From contig CACZHW010000006.1 of assembly GCA_902781095.1 (NCBI GenBank), positions 1-64,000 on the forward strand: 64,000 nucleotides of DNA, given 5' to 3'. This DNA is from an uncultured Eubacteriales bacterium (lineage in GTDB: Bacteria; Bacillota; Clostridia; Christensenellales; Aristaeellaceae). The notes beneath the pieces are model-generated. The model did no database searches. It was not told the origin of the DNA and was given only the letters and a program-made list of their open reading frames with translations. Both the position numbers and the translations under genes were made by a program. Positions 50,563-58,724 of the stretch are shown here, piece by piece; the stretch's first letter is position 1; every line of letters starts with the position of its first letter.

Positions 50563-50616
50563 GCTCTTCCTCCTTTTCCCCTTTGCGGGGTTACGCGGCT
50601 TTAACGCGGTATTGGC

Positions 50617-51534
50617 TTAAAGCCCTTCCGCCATCTTCAAAAGGCGCTGCAGCCGGTGGTTGACACCGCTCTTGGTGAGCGGCGGCGAGCACATCTGTCC
50701 CAGTTCCTCCAGCGAACACTCCGGGTTCTGCAGCCGCAACTCCGCGATCTCCAGCAGCGCGTCCGGCAGGTTCCCCCGTCCCCTCGCGGCGAGCACCGTG
50801 CGGATCGCTTCCGTCTGGCGTTCCGCCGCCGCCACGGCGCGCGTCAGGTTCGCGCTGTCGCAGTTGACCGCGCGGTTGGCGTTGTTGCGGAATCCCTTGC
50901 GGATGAACGCATCCTCCATCGCAAAGCGCGCGGACTGCGCGCCCATCAGGCTCAGCATATCCGTGATGTCGGACTGTCCCTTGAGGTAGACAAGGCTCAT
51001 CCGCCTGCGCGTGCCGACCTTGGCGTTCAGCCCGAATTTGCCGATGTGCCGGGCCAGGCTGCCCGCGAAAACCTCGTCGTCCAGCACGAATTCCAGGTGG
51101 TACTCCTTCTCCGGGTCGGTGACCGACCCGCATGCCAGAAACACGCCGCGCACGAACGCGCGGCGGCAGCACTTGCGCGCCACGACGTCCCGGGGCACCA
51201 CGCGCCGCTGGCCCAGCTCTATGCCGCAGCCCTCCATGACGAAGGAGGCTTCCTCCCCCTCCAGCACCACGCGGCTGACCCTGCGCCCGCCCAGGCGCGC
51301 CTGCGTGCGCGTCACCAGCGCGGGCTGTACGTCGAACACCGACTGCATCAGCTGCATACACCGGGCGGCAACCGCCTCGTTCTCCGTCTCCACGGCGAGG
51401 CGCCTTCTGCCGCCGCCGCGCAGGAATACGGAACCCGCGGCGCAGACGATGCCGCTCAGCTCCGCCAGGTTGCAGCAGATGCTCTCCGGCACGACGCGGC
51501 AAAGCTCTTCCTTCGCCTCCGATGAGTAGGACAA
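50617..51534 (-). CDS. whiA: WhiA, DNA-binding protein with homing-endonuclease-like domain
   Basis: 305 residues starting at a TTG (51534), with GGAAGTGAG upstream; no ATG near the expected N-terminus (SYSSEAKEELCR) fits and the longer frame is a shadow of the zinc-peptidase gene. The LAGLIDADG-like domain spans about 10-205 and the C-terminal HTH about 215-300 (CSLEELGQMCSPPLTKSGVNHRL-type). WhiA acts in chromosome segregation and cell division in Firmicutes and in sporulation in actinomycetes. The usual upstream partners rapZ and yvcK are not here; the upstream gene is a zinc peptidase. Confidence 0.93.
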   Translation of the reverse strand: MSYSSEAKEELCRVVPESICCNLAELSGIVCAAGSVFLRGGGRRRLAVETENEAVAARCMQLMQSVFDVQPALVTRTQARLGGRRVSRVVLEGEEASFVMEGCGIELGQRRVVPRDVVARKCCRRAFVRGVFLACGSVTDPEKEYHLEFVLDDEVFAGSLARHIGKFGLNAKVGTRRRMSLVYLKGQSDITDMLSLMGAQSARFAMEDAFIRKGFRNNANRAVNCDSANLTRAVAAAERQTEAIRTVLAARGRGNLPDALLEIAELRLQNPECSLEELGQMCSPPLTKSGVNHRLQRLLKMAEGL

Positions 51535-51572
51535 GCTCTCACTTCCTTCATCCCGTCCTTTGCGCAGTCTCC

Positions 51573-52274
51573 TCAGTCCCTCCTGCGTCTGCTCTGGGAG
51601 AGGAGTATCAGCCGCGCCAGCTGCAGCAGCGCCTGGAGCGCGGAGGCGACGTAGGTGAGCGCCGCCGCGCGAAGCACCGCTTTGACGCCCGCCAGCTCGT
51701 CCTCCGGCAGCCCGCCGGCGTCCAGGATGGCGACCGCGCGGCCGCTGGCGTTGAACTCCACCGGCAGCGTCACCAGGTAGAACAGCACCGCCAGCGCAAA
51801 GCAGTAGATGCCGATGCGCACGAGCGGTTCCCAGGAGAAGACGATGCCCAGCAAAAACAGCGGCATGGCCGCCTGGCTGCCAATGTTCGCCACGGGCACC
51901 AGCCTGCTGCGGATGCGCAGCGGCGCGTAGTCCTGCGCGTCCTGGATCGCATGGCCGGACTCGTGCGCGGCGACGCCCAGCGCTGCGACGGAGCGGGAGC
52001 CGTACACCTCGTCCGACAGGCGCAGCACGCCGTTTTCCGGGTCGAAATTGTCCGTCAGCTTGCCGGGCACGCGCTCGATGCGCACGTCCTCGCAGCCGTT
52101 GAGGTCCAGGATCCGCCGCGCCAGCTCCGCGCCCGTCACGCCCGTCCGGCTCTGCACGCCGCTCCATTTGGAAAAAGCAGAAGACACCAGTACCTGCGCC
52201 ACCAGGGCCAGAATCAGGCCGGGGATCAGCAGCAGGTAGGTCGGGTCATAATAATATCCGTAATAGCCGTACAT
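51573..52274 (-). CDS. Neutral zinc metallopeptidase, YugP family
   Basis: 233 residues. An N-terminal membrane helix (12-30) after a Tyr/Gly-rich start, then the zinc motif HESGHA (His104, Glu105, His108) and two further helices (about 130-160, 200-225). The family is widespread in Firmicutes and its substrate is unknown. An AGGAGG-type site precedes the ATG. The stop lies 38 bases before the whiA start, so the two may be co-transcribed. Confidence 0.9.
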   Translation of the reverse strand: MYGYYGYYYDPTYLLLIPGLILALVAQVLVSSAFSKWSGVQSRTGVTGAELARRILDLNGCEDVRIERVPGKLTDNFDPENGVLRLSDEVYGSRSVAALGVAAHESGHAIQDAQDYAPLRIRSRLVPVANIGSQAAMPLFLLGIVFSWEPLVRIGIYCFALAVLFYLVTLPVEFNASGRAVAILDAGGLPEDELAGVKAVLRAAALTYVASALQALLQLARLILLSQSRRRRD

Positions 52275-52299
52275 TTGGGTCCTCCTTTATCCGCTCCCG

Positions 52300-52641
52300 T
52301 CAGTCCATCGACATATCCACGATGCCGGCGGACCGGCTTGCCGCTGCGGGCCGCACCGGCGTCCGTTCCGCGGTCTTGGCCCGCTTCGCCCGGGGCCCCG
52401 GGGCCCCGGCGGCCTTTGTCCTGGCCGGATGCGGCCGCTTTCCCATCACGATGACGGTCTCCTCCGGAGCGGGTTCCCCGTCCGACAGCCGCATGCTGAA
52501 GGGGACGCCGTCGTCCCGGATCAGCTTGGCGATGCAGATGCGCAGATAGGTGGCCAGGTCGATGCCCAGCCGCTCGCAGATGGCCGAAGCCTGCGCCCTC
52601 TGCTCCTCCTCGATGCGGAATTGGACGAATGCGTTTACCAT
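52300..52641 (-). CDS. RelB/DinJ-family antitoxin-like protein, apparently without a toxin
   Basis: 113 residues. The first 60 match the RelB/DinJ ribbon-helix-helix family (AFVQFRIEEEQRAQASAICERLG, then IPFSMRL-like VPFSMRL). The remaining 50 residues are a basic, Ala/Pro/Lys-rich tail not usual in DinJ. ATG at 52641 is ten bases after AAGGAG. RelB antitoxins neutralise RelE/YafQ ribonucleases and repress their own operon, but no RelE-like gene is next to it; hicAB lie just upstream. It may be an orphan antitoxin or a regulator. Confidence 0.75.
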   Translation of the reverse strand: MVNAFVQFRIEEEQRAQASAICERLGIDLATYLRICIAKLIRDDGVPFSMRLSDGEPAPEETVIVMGKRPHPARTKAAGAPGPRAKRAKTAERTPVRPAAASRSAGIVDMSMD

Positions 52642-52707
52642 GAACCTCACGCTCCTTCAAAGAAAAGCATAGCACAAACCGTCATCACATGCAATCATGG
52701 ATATCTT

Positions 52708-53052
52708 TCAGGCGCCGGCCGCCGCCAGTTCGTCGCGGACGGCAGCTTCAATGAAACTGTTGAGGCTCTGCCCGTGAGAGAGAGCGTAGATCGCTGCACG
52801 CCTGTGCAGATCGCTTCCCAGGCGCACGTTCAGGCTTCCCTTATAGGCGATTTCCGGCTTCGTGCCCTCTTCTTCGCAAGCAGTAAGATAATCATCCACC
52901 GCGCCGTGAAAGTCCTCCACCAGTTCAGAAGCATTGGTTCCCTCATAAGACAGCAGCGAGCGGATGCCCTGCACCTTCCCGTAAAACAGGCCGTCTTCCT
53001 CTGAGAACTCAACGCTCCCGACATAGCCTTTATACTCCATCGTATTGTTCAC
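52708..53052 (-). CDS. hicB: HicB antitoxin
   Basis: 114 residues. An N-terminal HicB domain (YKGYVGSVEFSEEDGLFYGKV, GIRSLLSYEG) binds the toxin, and a C-terminal ribbon-helix-helix (about 75-110, GSLNVRLGSDLHRRAA) binds the operator. Translationally coupled to hicA by an ATGA overlap at 53049-53052. Confidence 0.92.
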   Translation of the reverse strand: MNNTMEYKGYVGSVEFSEEDGLFYGKVQGIRSLLSYEGTNASELVEDFHGAVDDYLTACEEEGTKPEIAYKGSLNVRLGSDLHRRAAIYALSHGQSLNSFIEAAVRDELAAAGA

Positions 53053-53306
53053 AGCAATCCCTCCTGCTCCAGTGCTTCCAGCAGTTGTTTCACCTGATAC
53101 GCCAGCAGTTCCTTTCTCGGATGCGGCTTGTGGAGGATGATCTTCGTCTTGCGCTCCGCGCTTTCGAACATCACCCGCGACCCGCTCGTCTTCCCCTTGT
53201 TGTTCCGCTCGTATGACAGAAAGCCCAGCAGCGTCTCTGCCTCCTCAAAGGTAAAATCCTTAGGCCTCGACCGGAGCTTCGCAATCAGTTTCTCTTTTTG
53301 TCCCAT
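53049..53306 (-). CDS. hicA: HicA toxin (mRNA interferase)
   Basis: 85 residues with the double-stranded-RNA-binding-like fold. HicA cleaves mRNA and tmRNA; the catalytic histidine is probably His59 in IILHKPHPRKEL. It precedes hicB, in the usual toxin-first order of hicAB. Both genes are AT-richer than their neighbours, consistent with horizontal gain. Confidence 0.9.
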   Translation of the reverse strand: MGQKEKLIAKLRSRPKDFTFEEAETLLGFLSYERNNKGKTSGSRVMFESAERKTKIILHKPHPRKELLAYQVKQLLEALEQEGLL

Positions 53307-53385
53307 ATGGGAGCCCCCTCTTTCCCTTTCTCAATTATAGCAAGCCCCCGCCGGAAAAGCAACTATATTCAGTCGCTCTTTTCGT

Positions 53386-53877
53386 CTACTCTTTGTCCTT
53401 CCCGGTCGTAAGGCCCAGCACGCCGGCGGCGATGGCGCCTGCAACCGCCACCGCGGCCGCGGCAATCCCCGCCAGCCCCCACAGGAACTTCTTGTTTTCG
53501 CTGTCCTTTTCGCCCAGCATCCGGGAAACCTCCACCATCCTGTCGATGATATAGGCGCGTTCCTCAAAGGAAAGGTCCCCCTTGTCCAGTTCCCGCTCGA
53601 GGCAGCCGAGAATCCGCCCGCAGCCCTCGGCGCAGGCCCGTACCCCCTCGGCGTTGCTCTGCAGGCTGTGCGCGACCGTCTCCTTGTACTCGCTCATCAT
53701 CCCGCCCACCGCCTTGGCGAACTCCGGAAACTGCTCCAGCGCCTTCTTCGCCACCTCGGGCTGCATCTGGGGCAGCAGGCTTCCCAGCCGGATGACGTCC
53801 TTTTTGCTAAGCCGCTCAAAGCTCTCCAGGTTCAGCCGCTCAAGCGCTTCCTGCTCCGTCAGCCGATCGTTTCTCAT
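53386..53877 (-). CDS. Unknown protein with a C-terminal membrane anchor
   Basis: 163 residues. Mainly helical: an N-terminal helix-turn-helix-like stretch (LTEQEALERLNLESFERL), a long amphipathic middle (about 40-130) and one membrane helix near 132-158 (GLAGIAAAAVAVAGAIAAG) with a short charged tail, so the bulk is cytoplasmic and tail-anchored. AAGGAGGGC precedes the ATG. I recognise no family. Upstream is a MarR gene, downstream hicA. Confidence 0.75.
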   Translation of the reverse strand: MRNDRLTEQEALERLNLESFERLSKKDVIRLGSLLPQMQPEVAKKALEQFPEFAKAVGGMMSEYKETVAHSLQSNAEGVRACAEGCGRILGCLERELDKGDLSFEERAYIIDRMVEVSRMLGEKDSENKKFLWGLAGIAAAAVAVAGAIAAGVLGLTTGKDKE

Positions 53878-54013
53878 CCTCGTCGCCCTCCTTACCTCAA
53901 TTAAATATTGTACCTCATTTGGCGATGTAATGATAACAGATTCCCGGCCTCAATGCAAGCCCTTCTTTTGCGGAAAACATGCGGCGGCCCGCCCTTTCGG
54001 GAAAGCCGCCGTT

Positions 54014-54481
54014 TCATTCCTCGTTCAGTTTTCGCAGCGCTTCGATTTCCTTCTCCAGACAGGAATAGACCGTCTGCAGCTCCTCTTCCGTCGTATGCTC
54101 GTAAACCCTGCGGCTCGCCGCCAGCCGGTGCTCGTCCATCCGCTCCAGCAGCAGCCGGCCTTTCCCGGTCAGGCAGATTTCGTAGCGCCGTTCGTCCTCG
54201 GCGGAGGTGCTCTTGGTGACAAGGCCGCAGGCGAGCATCCGGTTGACCTGCCGCGTCGCAGTGGAGGGGTTGATGTTCAGCTCCTTTGCGATTTCCGCCA
54301 TGACGGCGCATCCCGCCTCCCCGACCGCGTTGAGGAGCAGGTAATCGCCGGAGCACAGCGTCTCCGGCAGCGACAGCGCGGCGCACTCCTTCGAAAGGAG
54401 GTTCTCACGCAGGCGCCGGGTCTGCCGGGTGAGTTCCGCAGAGAGCAGGCCCAGCCGTTCACACCGGGGATCCACTCGCAT
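54014..54481 (-). CDS. MarR-family transcriptional regulator
   Basis: 155 residues. The winged HTH runs from about 40 to 115: GDYLLLNAVGEAGCAVMAEIA, recognition helix INPSTATRQVNRMLACGLV, then the wing with DERRYEICLTGKGRLLL. MarR proteins repress genes for stress, drug export or catabolism until a small ligand binds. ATG at 54481 is six bases after an AGGAGGAAAAGG stretch; the frame to 54592 has no site. It is 67 bases downstream of the apbE stop on the same strand, so apbE and marR could be linked. Confidence 0.9.
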   Translation of the reverse strand: MRVDPRCERLGLLSAELTRQTRRLRENLLSKECAALSLPETLCSGDYLLLNAVGEAGCAVMAEIAKELNINPSTATRQVNRMLACGLVTKSTSAEDERRYEICLTGKGRLLLERMDEHRLAASRRVYEHTTEEELQTVYSCLEKEIEALRKLNEE

Positions 54482-54548
54482 ATCCTTTTCCTCCTGCTTC
54501 CGAATGGCTGATTCTAGCATGCCGTCCGTTTTTCCGTCAACCCGCCGC

Positions 54549-55742
54549 TCACCGCAGCCATTCCCCGGTATAGCGGATCCGGCCTTCCGCATCCGGCGCG
54601 CAGGCCCACCGGCAGCCTTCCGGCGGCAGCGTCACCGCGCCCCGTTCCGCGTTGGACACGACTTCGATCTCCTCTTCCCCGTCGCGGCACACCGCCATCA
54701 CCATCCGCATGTCCCGCCCCTCCAGAAAGCGCAGGGCTTGCTCCGGCCCCATCAGGCACAGCGCGGTGGAGAGCGCGTCGCCCAGCGCGGCGCTGTCGCA
54801 CAGCAGGGTGACGCAGGCCGTCCCGCGCTGCGGCCCGTCCCGTACGGGCGTGTTGAGCGGATAGCCCGTCCGCGGGTCGAGGATATGGCAGTAAAGCGTT
54901 CCCCCCGCCCGGTAGCCGTGGCTTTCGTCACTGCTGGTGGAGAGCGTCGTCTCCCGCGCCGCCAGGGATGCATACGGCTCCGCTTTCGCGTCCCGCGGGT
55001 GGCCCGCCGTAACGGTCAGCGGCTTTCCTTCCGGCCCCGAGAGAAAGGCCATGGAGCTCCCGCCGCAGACGAAATAACCCTCCCGGTACCCTTTCTCTTT
55101 CAGCAGCGCGCGCACGCGGTCGCAGGCGTACCCTTTCGCGATGCCGCCCAAATCCATCTGCGCCGCGACGCGCACGCCCCGCACGCTTACGGACGGCGTC
55201 GCCTTCGTCACGAAAGTCCCCGCCTGCGTCCGTTCCGTTATCACGCCGCCGAAGCCCACCAGCGGGAGCAGCGCCTGCACGTCCCGCGCCTGTGCCGGCG
55301 CCGGGTGCCCGTCCTCCTGCGGCCTGTCGTACGGCATTGCGCGCTGCGCCCGGTTGGTGTTAAACCGCGGCGAAAACCCCCACAGGTCCACCAGCGGGAA
55401 AACCGTCGGATCGTACAGCCCGCCCGTCATCTCAAAAGCCTCTTCCGCCACCGCGAGGATCTCCGATGTAATCTCCGAGACGGCGATGCGCCCGCCCGTC
55501 TCCAGCGCGTTGAAGCGGGCGATGTCAGAGGCCGGAACGGAGACGGACACCGCGGCCTCGATCTCCCCCAGCAGCGCCTTGATCTCCTCCCACGCATCCT
55601 GCGATCCTTCCTCTTCGTACAGGCAGAGCATGGACACCGTTCCGAAGTAGTCCGCCGTCTGGCGGACGAACGCGGCCCCGGCCCGGCACGACACACCGGT
55701 CAGCAGGACGAGCGCTGCGAGGGCCGCCGTCATCTTCTTCAT
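54549..55742 (-). CDS. apbE: FAD:protein FMN transferase
   Basis: 397 residues with a signal peptide (1-22; the Cys at position 19 could be a lipobox Cys). ApbE moves FMN from FAD to a Ser or Thr of exported proteins, using Mg2+. Family motifs seen: ADYFGTVSMLCLYE near 28, DIARFN near 70, DPTVFPLVDLWGF near 112, the Mg/FAD-site DLGGIAKGYACDR near 195 and DPRTGYPLN near 292. ATG at 55742 has GGGGAGG seven bases upstream. It is divergent from a secreted nitroreductase-FMN_bind gene, its very likely substrate. Confidence 0.93.
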   Translation of the reverse strand: MKKMTAALAALVLLTGVSCRAGAAFVRQTADYFGTVSMLCLYEEEGSQDAWEEIKALLGEIEAAVSVSVPASDIARFNALETGGRIAVSEITSEILAVAEEAFEMTGGLYDPTVFPLVDLWGFSPRFNTNRAQRAMPYDRPQEDGHPAPAQARDVQALLPLVGFGGVITERTQAGTFVTKATPSVSVRGVRVAAQMDLGGIAKGYACDRVRALLKEKGYREGYFVCGGSSMAFLSGPEGKPLTVTAGHPRDAKAEPYASLAARETTLSTSSDESHGYRAGGTLYCHILDPRTGYPLNTPVRDGPQRGTACVTLLCDSAALGDALSTALCLMGPEQALRFLEGRDMRMVMAVCRDGEEEIEVVSNAERGAVTLPPEGCRWACAPDAEGRIRYTGEWLR

Positions 55743-55819
55743 CTGCAAACCTCCCCGCCGGCATCACGGAGCCTTTTAAGATAAAGCTATTATATCCCAT
55801 GCGGCGTCTTCATACAATA

Positions 55820-55848
55820 TTGACAAAACTCGTCTTCTGCCGTAAAAT
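55820..55848 (+). promoter_or_regulatory. Promoter of the nitroreductase-FMN_bind gene
   Basis: TTGACA (55820-55825), 17-base spacer, TAAAAT (55843-55848), in the divergent region with apbE. Confidence 0.88.
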
Positions 55849-55898
55849 AGTTGCGTGCGCAATTAAATAAACCTGCGCAGAAAAAAGGAGGCTTTCTC

Positions 55899-56990
55899 AT
55901 GAGGAAACTGGCTGTCCTGTTCGTCACCGCGGCGCTGCTCGTCCTGCCGCTGCTGGCCCTGGCCGATTTCGACCCCGCCGGCTTTATCGACTGGTTCAAT
56001 GAGAGCAACACGTGGATGACCGTCGCCAACGGCCACTGGTCCACCGACCCCGCCGACAAGATCACCGACGAAGAGCTGGAGAAGATCTTCTCCATGGCCA
56101 CGAAGCAGCAGAACGCCGTCCACTGGACGCCCTGGTACTTCGTCGTCATCAAGGACACCGAGGAGCAGCAGAAGATCCTCGGCGACTACTGGGACAAGCC
56201 CGAGAACGAGGCGACCGACGCCACCGTCACCGTGCTGTGCCTGGCCGACCAGATCCTCACCGAGGAAGAGGGCCACGTGACGCCGTACGACGGCTACTAC
56301 ATGCCCACCACCTTCGCTTACTACGACAGCGGCCTCACCAGCTCGCTGATCGGCGTCGCCGCCGCCACGCTGGGCTATGAGACCCACTACTTCGGCTCCG
56401 TCTACGGCGAGTACGCACCCAAGGACCTGGCAGGCGGCAAGTACCAGTCCATGAGCCGCTACATCACCGAGGAAGACATGCGCACCTGGGGCTTCTCCGG
56501 CAACGTCTACCCCGTCGCCGGCAACTGCGTCTTCGTCGGCGCCATCGTCATCGGCAAGCCTGCCGCGGGCGAGACCGTCGAGACCTGGGGCACCAACCAC
56601 ATCCGCCCGGCCAACTGGAAGATCTGGGACGGCGTGCCCAACGAGAACGCCTCTCCCGCCGCTGCCGGCGCCCCCGCGGCCGCTGAGGAAGCGCCCGCCG
56701 GGGAAGCCGCTGCCGAAGTGCCGGAAGGCACCCTCGCAGCGACCGTCGAAGGCTTCGGCGGCCAGCCCGTCACCGTGAGCGTCACGATGGACGGCGACAA
56801 GATCGCCACCATCGCCATCGACGCCTCCACGCAGACCGAAGGCCTGGGCAAGCTCGCCGAAGAAGAGGCTTTCACAGCCCAGTTCGTCGGCAAGACCCTG
56901 CCCATCGACGCCGCCGGCGTTGACGGCATCACTGGCGCGTCCATCACGACGAACGCCGTGGTCGAGGCCCTGAACAGCCTGGCGAAGTAA
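55899..56990 (+). CDS. Secreted nitroreductase-like protein with a C-terminal FMN_bind domain
   Basis: 363 residues: signal peptide (1-22, ending ALA), a nitroreductase-fold domain (about 25-240; IFSMATKQQNAVHWTPWYFVVI, then YYDSGLTSSLIGVAAATLGYETHYFG), an Ala/Pro/Glu linker (about 248-278) and an FMN_bind domain (about 280-363). The last has the flavinylation motif DGITGAS (342-348), whose Ser348 would receive FMN from ApbE, matching the Dxx(S/T)GA(T/S) consensus. AAAGGAGG precedes the ATG. A redox enzyme working outside the membrane with a second, covalent flavin as electron relay is the natural reading; its electron donor and acceptor are not in the window. Confidence 0.88.
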   Translation: MRKLAVLFVTAALLVLPLLALADFDPAGFIDWFNESNTWMTVANGHWSTDPADKITDEELEKIFSMATKQQNAVHWTPWYFVVIKDTEEQQKILGDYWDKPENEATDATVTVLCLADQILTEEEGHVTPYDGYYMPTTFAYYDSGLTSSLIGVAAATLGYETHYFGSVYGEYAPKDLAGGKYQSMSRYITEEDMRTWGFSGNVYPVAGNCVFVGAIVIGKPAAGETVETWGTNHIRPANWKIWDGVPNENASPAAAGAPAAAEEAPAGEAAAEVPEGTLAATVEGFGGQPVTVSVTMDGDKIATIAIDASTQTEGLGKLAEEEAFTAQFVGKTLPIDAAGVDGITGASITTNAVVEALNSLAK

Positions 56991-57022
56991 GGCGTCCCGC
57001 CTCTTTAAGCCTTTGTAAAAGC

Positions 57023-57062
57023 GGACATCCGCGCTGCAGCGTCAGCGCGGATGTCCTTCTTT
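57023..57062 (+). terminator. Terminator of the nitroreductase-FMN_bind gene
   Basis: GGACATCCGCGCTG pairs perfectly with CAGCGCGGATGTCC (14 bases) around CAGCGT, followed by TTCTTT. Confidence 0.92.
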
Positions 57063-57073
57063 ATGCCGCTTTT

Positions 57074-58603
57074 TTATCCGTTTCCTTCCCAAAGGTCGCC
57101 CTGGCGGACGAAGAAGAATTCGCCTGTCTCCGGAAACCAGACGTGATACCAGTCCGTGCCGATGATCCCGATGACCTTCATGACCGCCTCCCCGTAACTC
57201 ACGCTGCAGGGTTCGCCCTCCGGCCACGCGTACAGCGGCAATTGCTCACCGCGCAGAAGCAGCTGCGGCATGGCGGAAGTGTCGCAGCGCAGCGCCTGCC
57301 CCGCCTTGCCCATCGTCAGGTACTTCGTCATCATAAAGCCGCTCTGGCCGCCGATTTCCACCTGCGCCCAGCCGCCCCGGATCTTCCAGACCTTAACCGG
57401 CGTTCCGCTGTAGTACTTGCCGAGGGAGCGGCTTCCCCTGTCCGGTTTCTCCCGCAGGTGCAGCCGGTCCGCGGGATTCGGATTGTTCACCGCCGCATAG
57501 CAGAGGTTCAGGCTGCCCGCGTCCATCCGCGCCGTCGCATCGGCCAGCGAGGTCGGGACGCTGCTCCAGTCCATGCCGGTGATGTCCCGCCACGGGTGGC
57601 TGCCGACGTAGATCTCGTTTTCGTCCGCAAAAACGCAGTCGCTGCCGAAGCGGATCGCGCCTTCCGCCCCAAAGCCCCAGGACATCGCCAGGGAGCACCA
57701 GGGCGCGTTCGGCATGTTGCGGATGGAGACCATCCGCTCCGGCGCCCAGCCCAGGCAGTCGGTAAAGTTCTCCACGCCCAGCACCGCGTCCTGCGGCAGC
57801 GGCGTGCTTTCGATCAGGTTCACCTCGTGCGCGTTGAAGGTGGTGTCGCACACCACGTAGACCTTTTCGCCGGACGGCTTTTGCATGAGGAAGTGCATCT
57901 CGCCCTGCCGCAGCACGCCCTTGATGAAGGTATACTCCGGCATCAGGCATGCTGCCGCTTCCGCAAAGAAGGCCTGCCCCGGCCAGAGGGCGTAATCGTC
58001 CGCCGGCGAGGCCATCACGGGGAAGCGCTCCACATCGAAGTCGGCCAGCGCCACGCAGTCCTTCAGCCAGGAGGCGGGCAGTGCCTGCGGCTGCTTTTCC
58101 ACGATGAGGTTTTCGTTCTCGTCCTCCAGCCGCTCCTGCCATGCGATTTCGCCGCCGTGCTCCGCCTGCCAGCCGATCTGGTAAACCCGCAGGCGTTCTC
58201 CGAGGGGCTCTATCCATGTTTCGTCGACAGGCCCCCATTCTGCGCCCGTCTCCCTGCCGCAATGGAAATGGATGCCGGCGTCTGCCGCCTGATAGCTCCA
58301 GAAGACCGCCTGGTCGCTGTCCAGCCACAGCCGCGGGGCTTCCAGATCCTGCCGCAGGGCCTTCGGGTTGCAGACCGTCACCTGCCACTGCCCGTCCCGC
58401 CGCTCCAGCAGGCACAGCGCCTTTTGCCCGTCCAGCTGCGCGATGCAGGCCGCCGTATCGCCCCAGGTCTGCAGCTGTTCGGTCTGCGTCACCCCCGCCG
58501 CCGTCAAAGCGGACAGCAGTCCGGCGTCCGCCTCCTGCGCTAAGCCGCAGGCGCACCCGCAGCAGACCAGCAGCACAAGCAGCAGCAAAGCCGCTTTCTT
58601 CAT
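57074..58603 (-). CDS. Secreted protein with a bacterial SH3 domain
   Basis: 509 residues. N-terminal signal peptide (LLLLVLLVCCGC..., possibly a lipoprotein with Cys at 14-17) and a C-terminal SH3_3 domain (about 365-425: NPNPADRLHLREKPD, then YYSGTPVKVWKIRGGWAQVE and GFMMTKYL). The middle 330 residues are Trp-rich beta sheet of no family I recognise. Bacterial SH3 domains usually bind peptidoglycan or proteins, so surface attachment is likely. ATG at 58603 follows AAGGGGGAA; the longer frame to 58630 lacks a site. Convergent with the nitroreductase gene. Confidence 0.8.
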   Translation of the reverse strand: MKKAALLLLVLLVCCGCACGLAQEADAGLLSALTAAGVTQTEQLQTWGDTAACIAQLDGQKALCLLERRDGQWQVTVCNPKALRQDLEAPRLWLDSDQAVFWSYQAADAGIHFHCGRETGAEWGPVDETWIEPLGERLRVYQIGWQAEHGGEIAWQERLEDENENLIVEKQPQALPASWLKDCVALADFDVERFPVMASPADDYALWPGQAFFAEAAACLMPEYTFIKGVLRQGEMHFLMQKPSGEKVYVVCDTTFNAHEVNLIESTPLPQDAVLGVENFTDCLGWAPERMVSIRNMPNAPWCSLAMSWGFGAEGAIRFGSDCVFADENEIYVGSHPWRDITGMDWSSVPTSLADATARMDAGSLNLCYAAVNNPNPADRLHLREKPDRGSRSLGKYYSGTPVKVWKIRGGWAQVEIGGQSGFMMTKYLTMGKAGQALRCDTSAMPQLLLRGEQLPLYAWPEGEPCSVSYGEAVMKVIGIIGTDWYHVWFPETGEFFFVRQGDLWEGNG

Positions 58604-58724
58604 ATCCCGATTCCCCCTTGTGTCCGTCATTTCAACGCTTTTATCCGGTTACTGCTCCTCACATAAATACAGACGGAAAAACACGCGGTTTTATCCGTCT
58701 GGATCAGCTTTTTAAATGGTTTTA

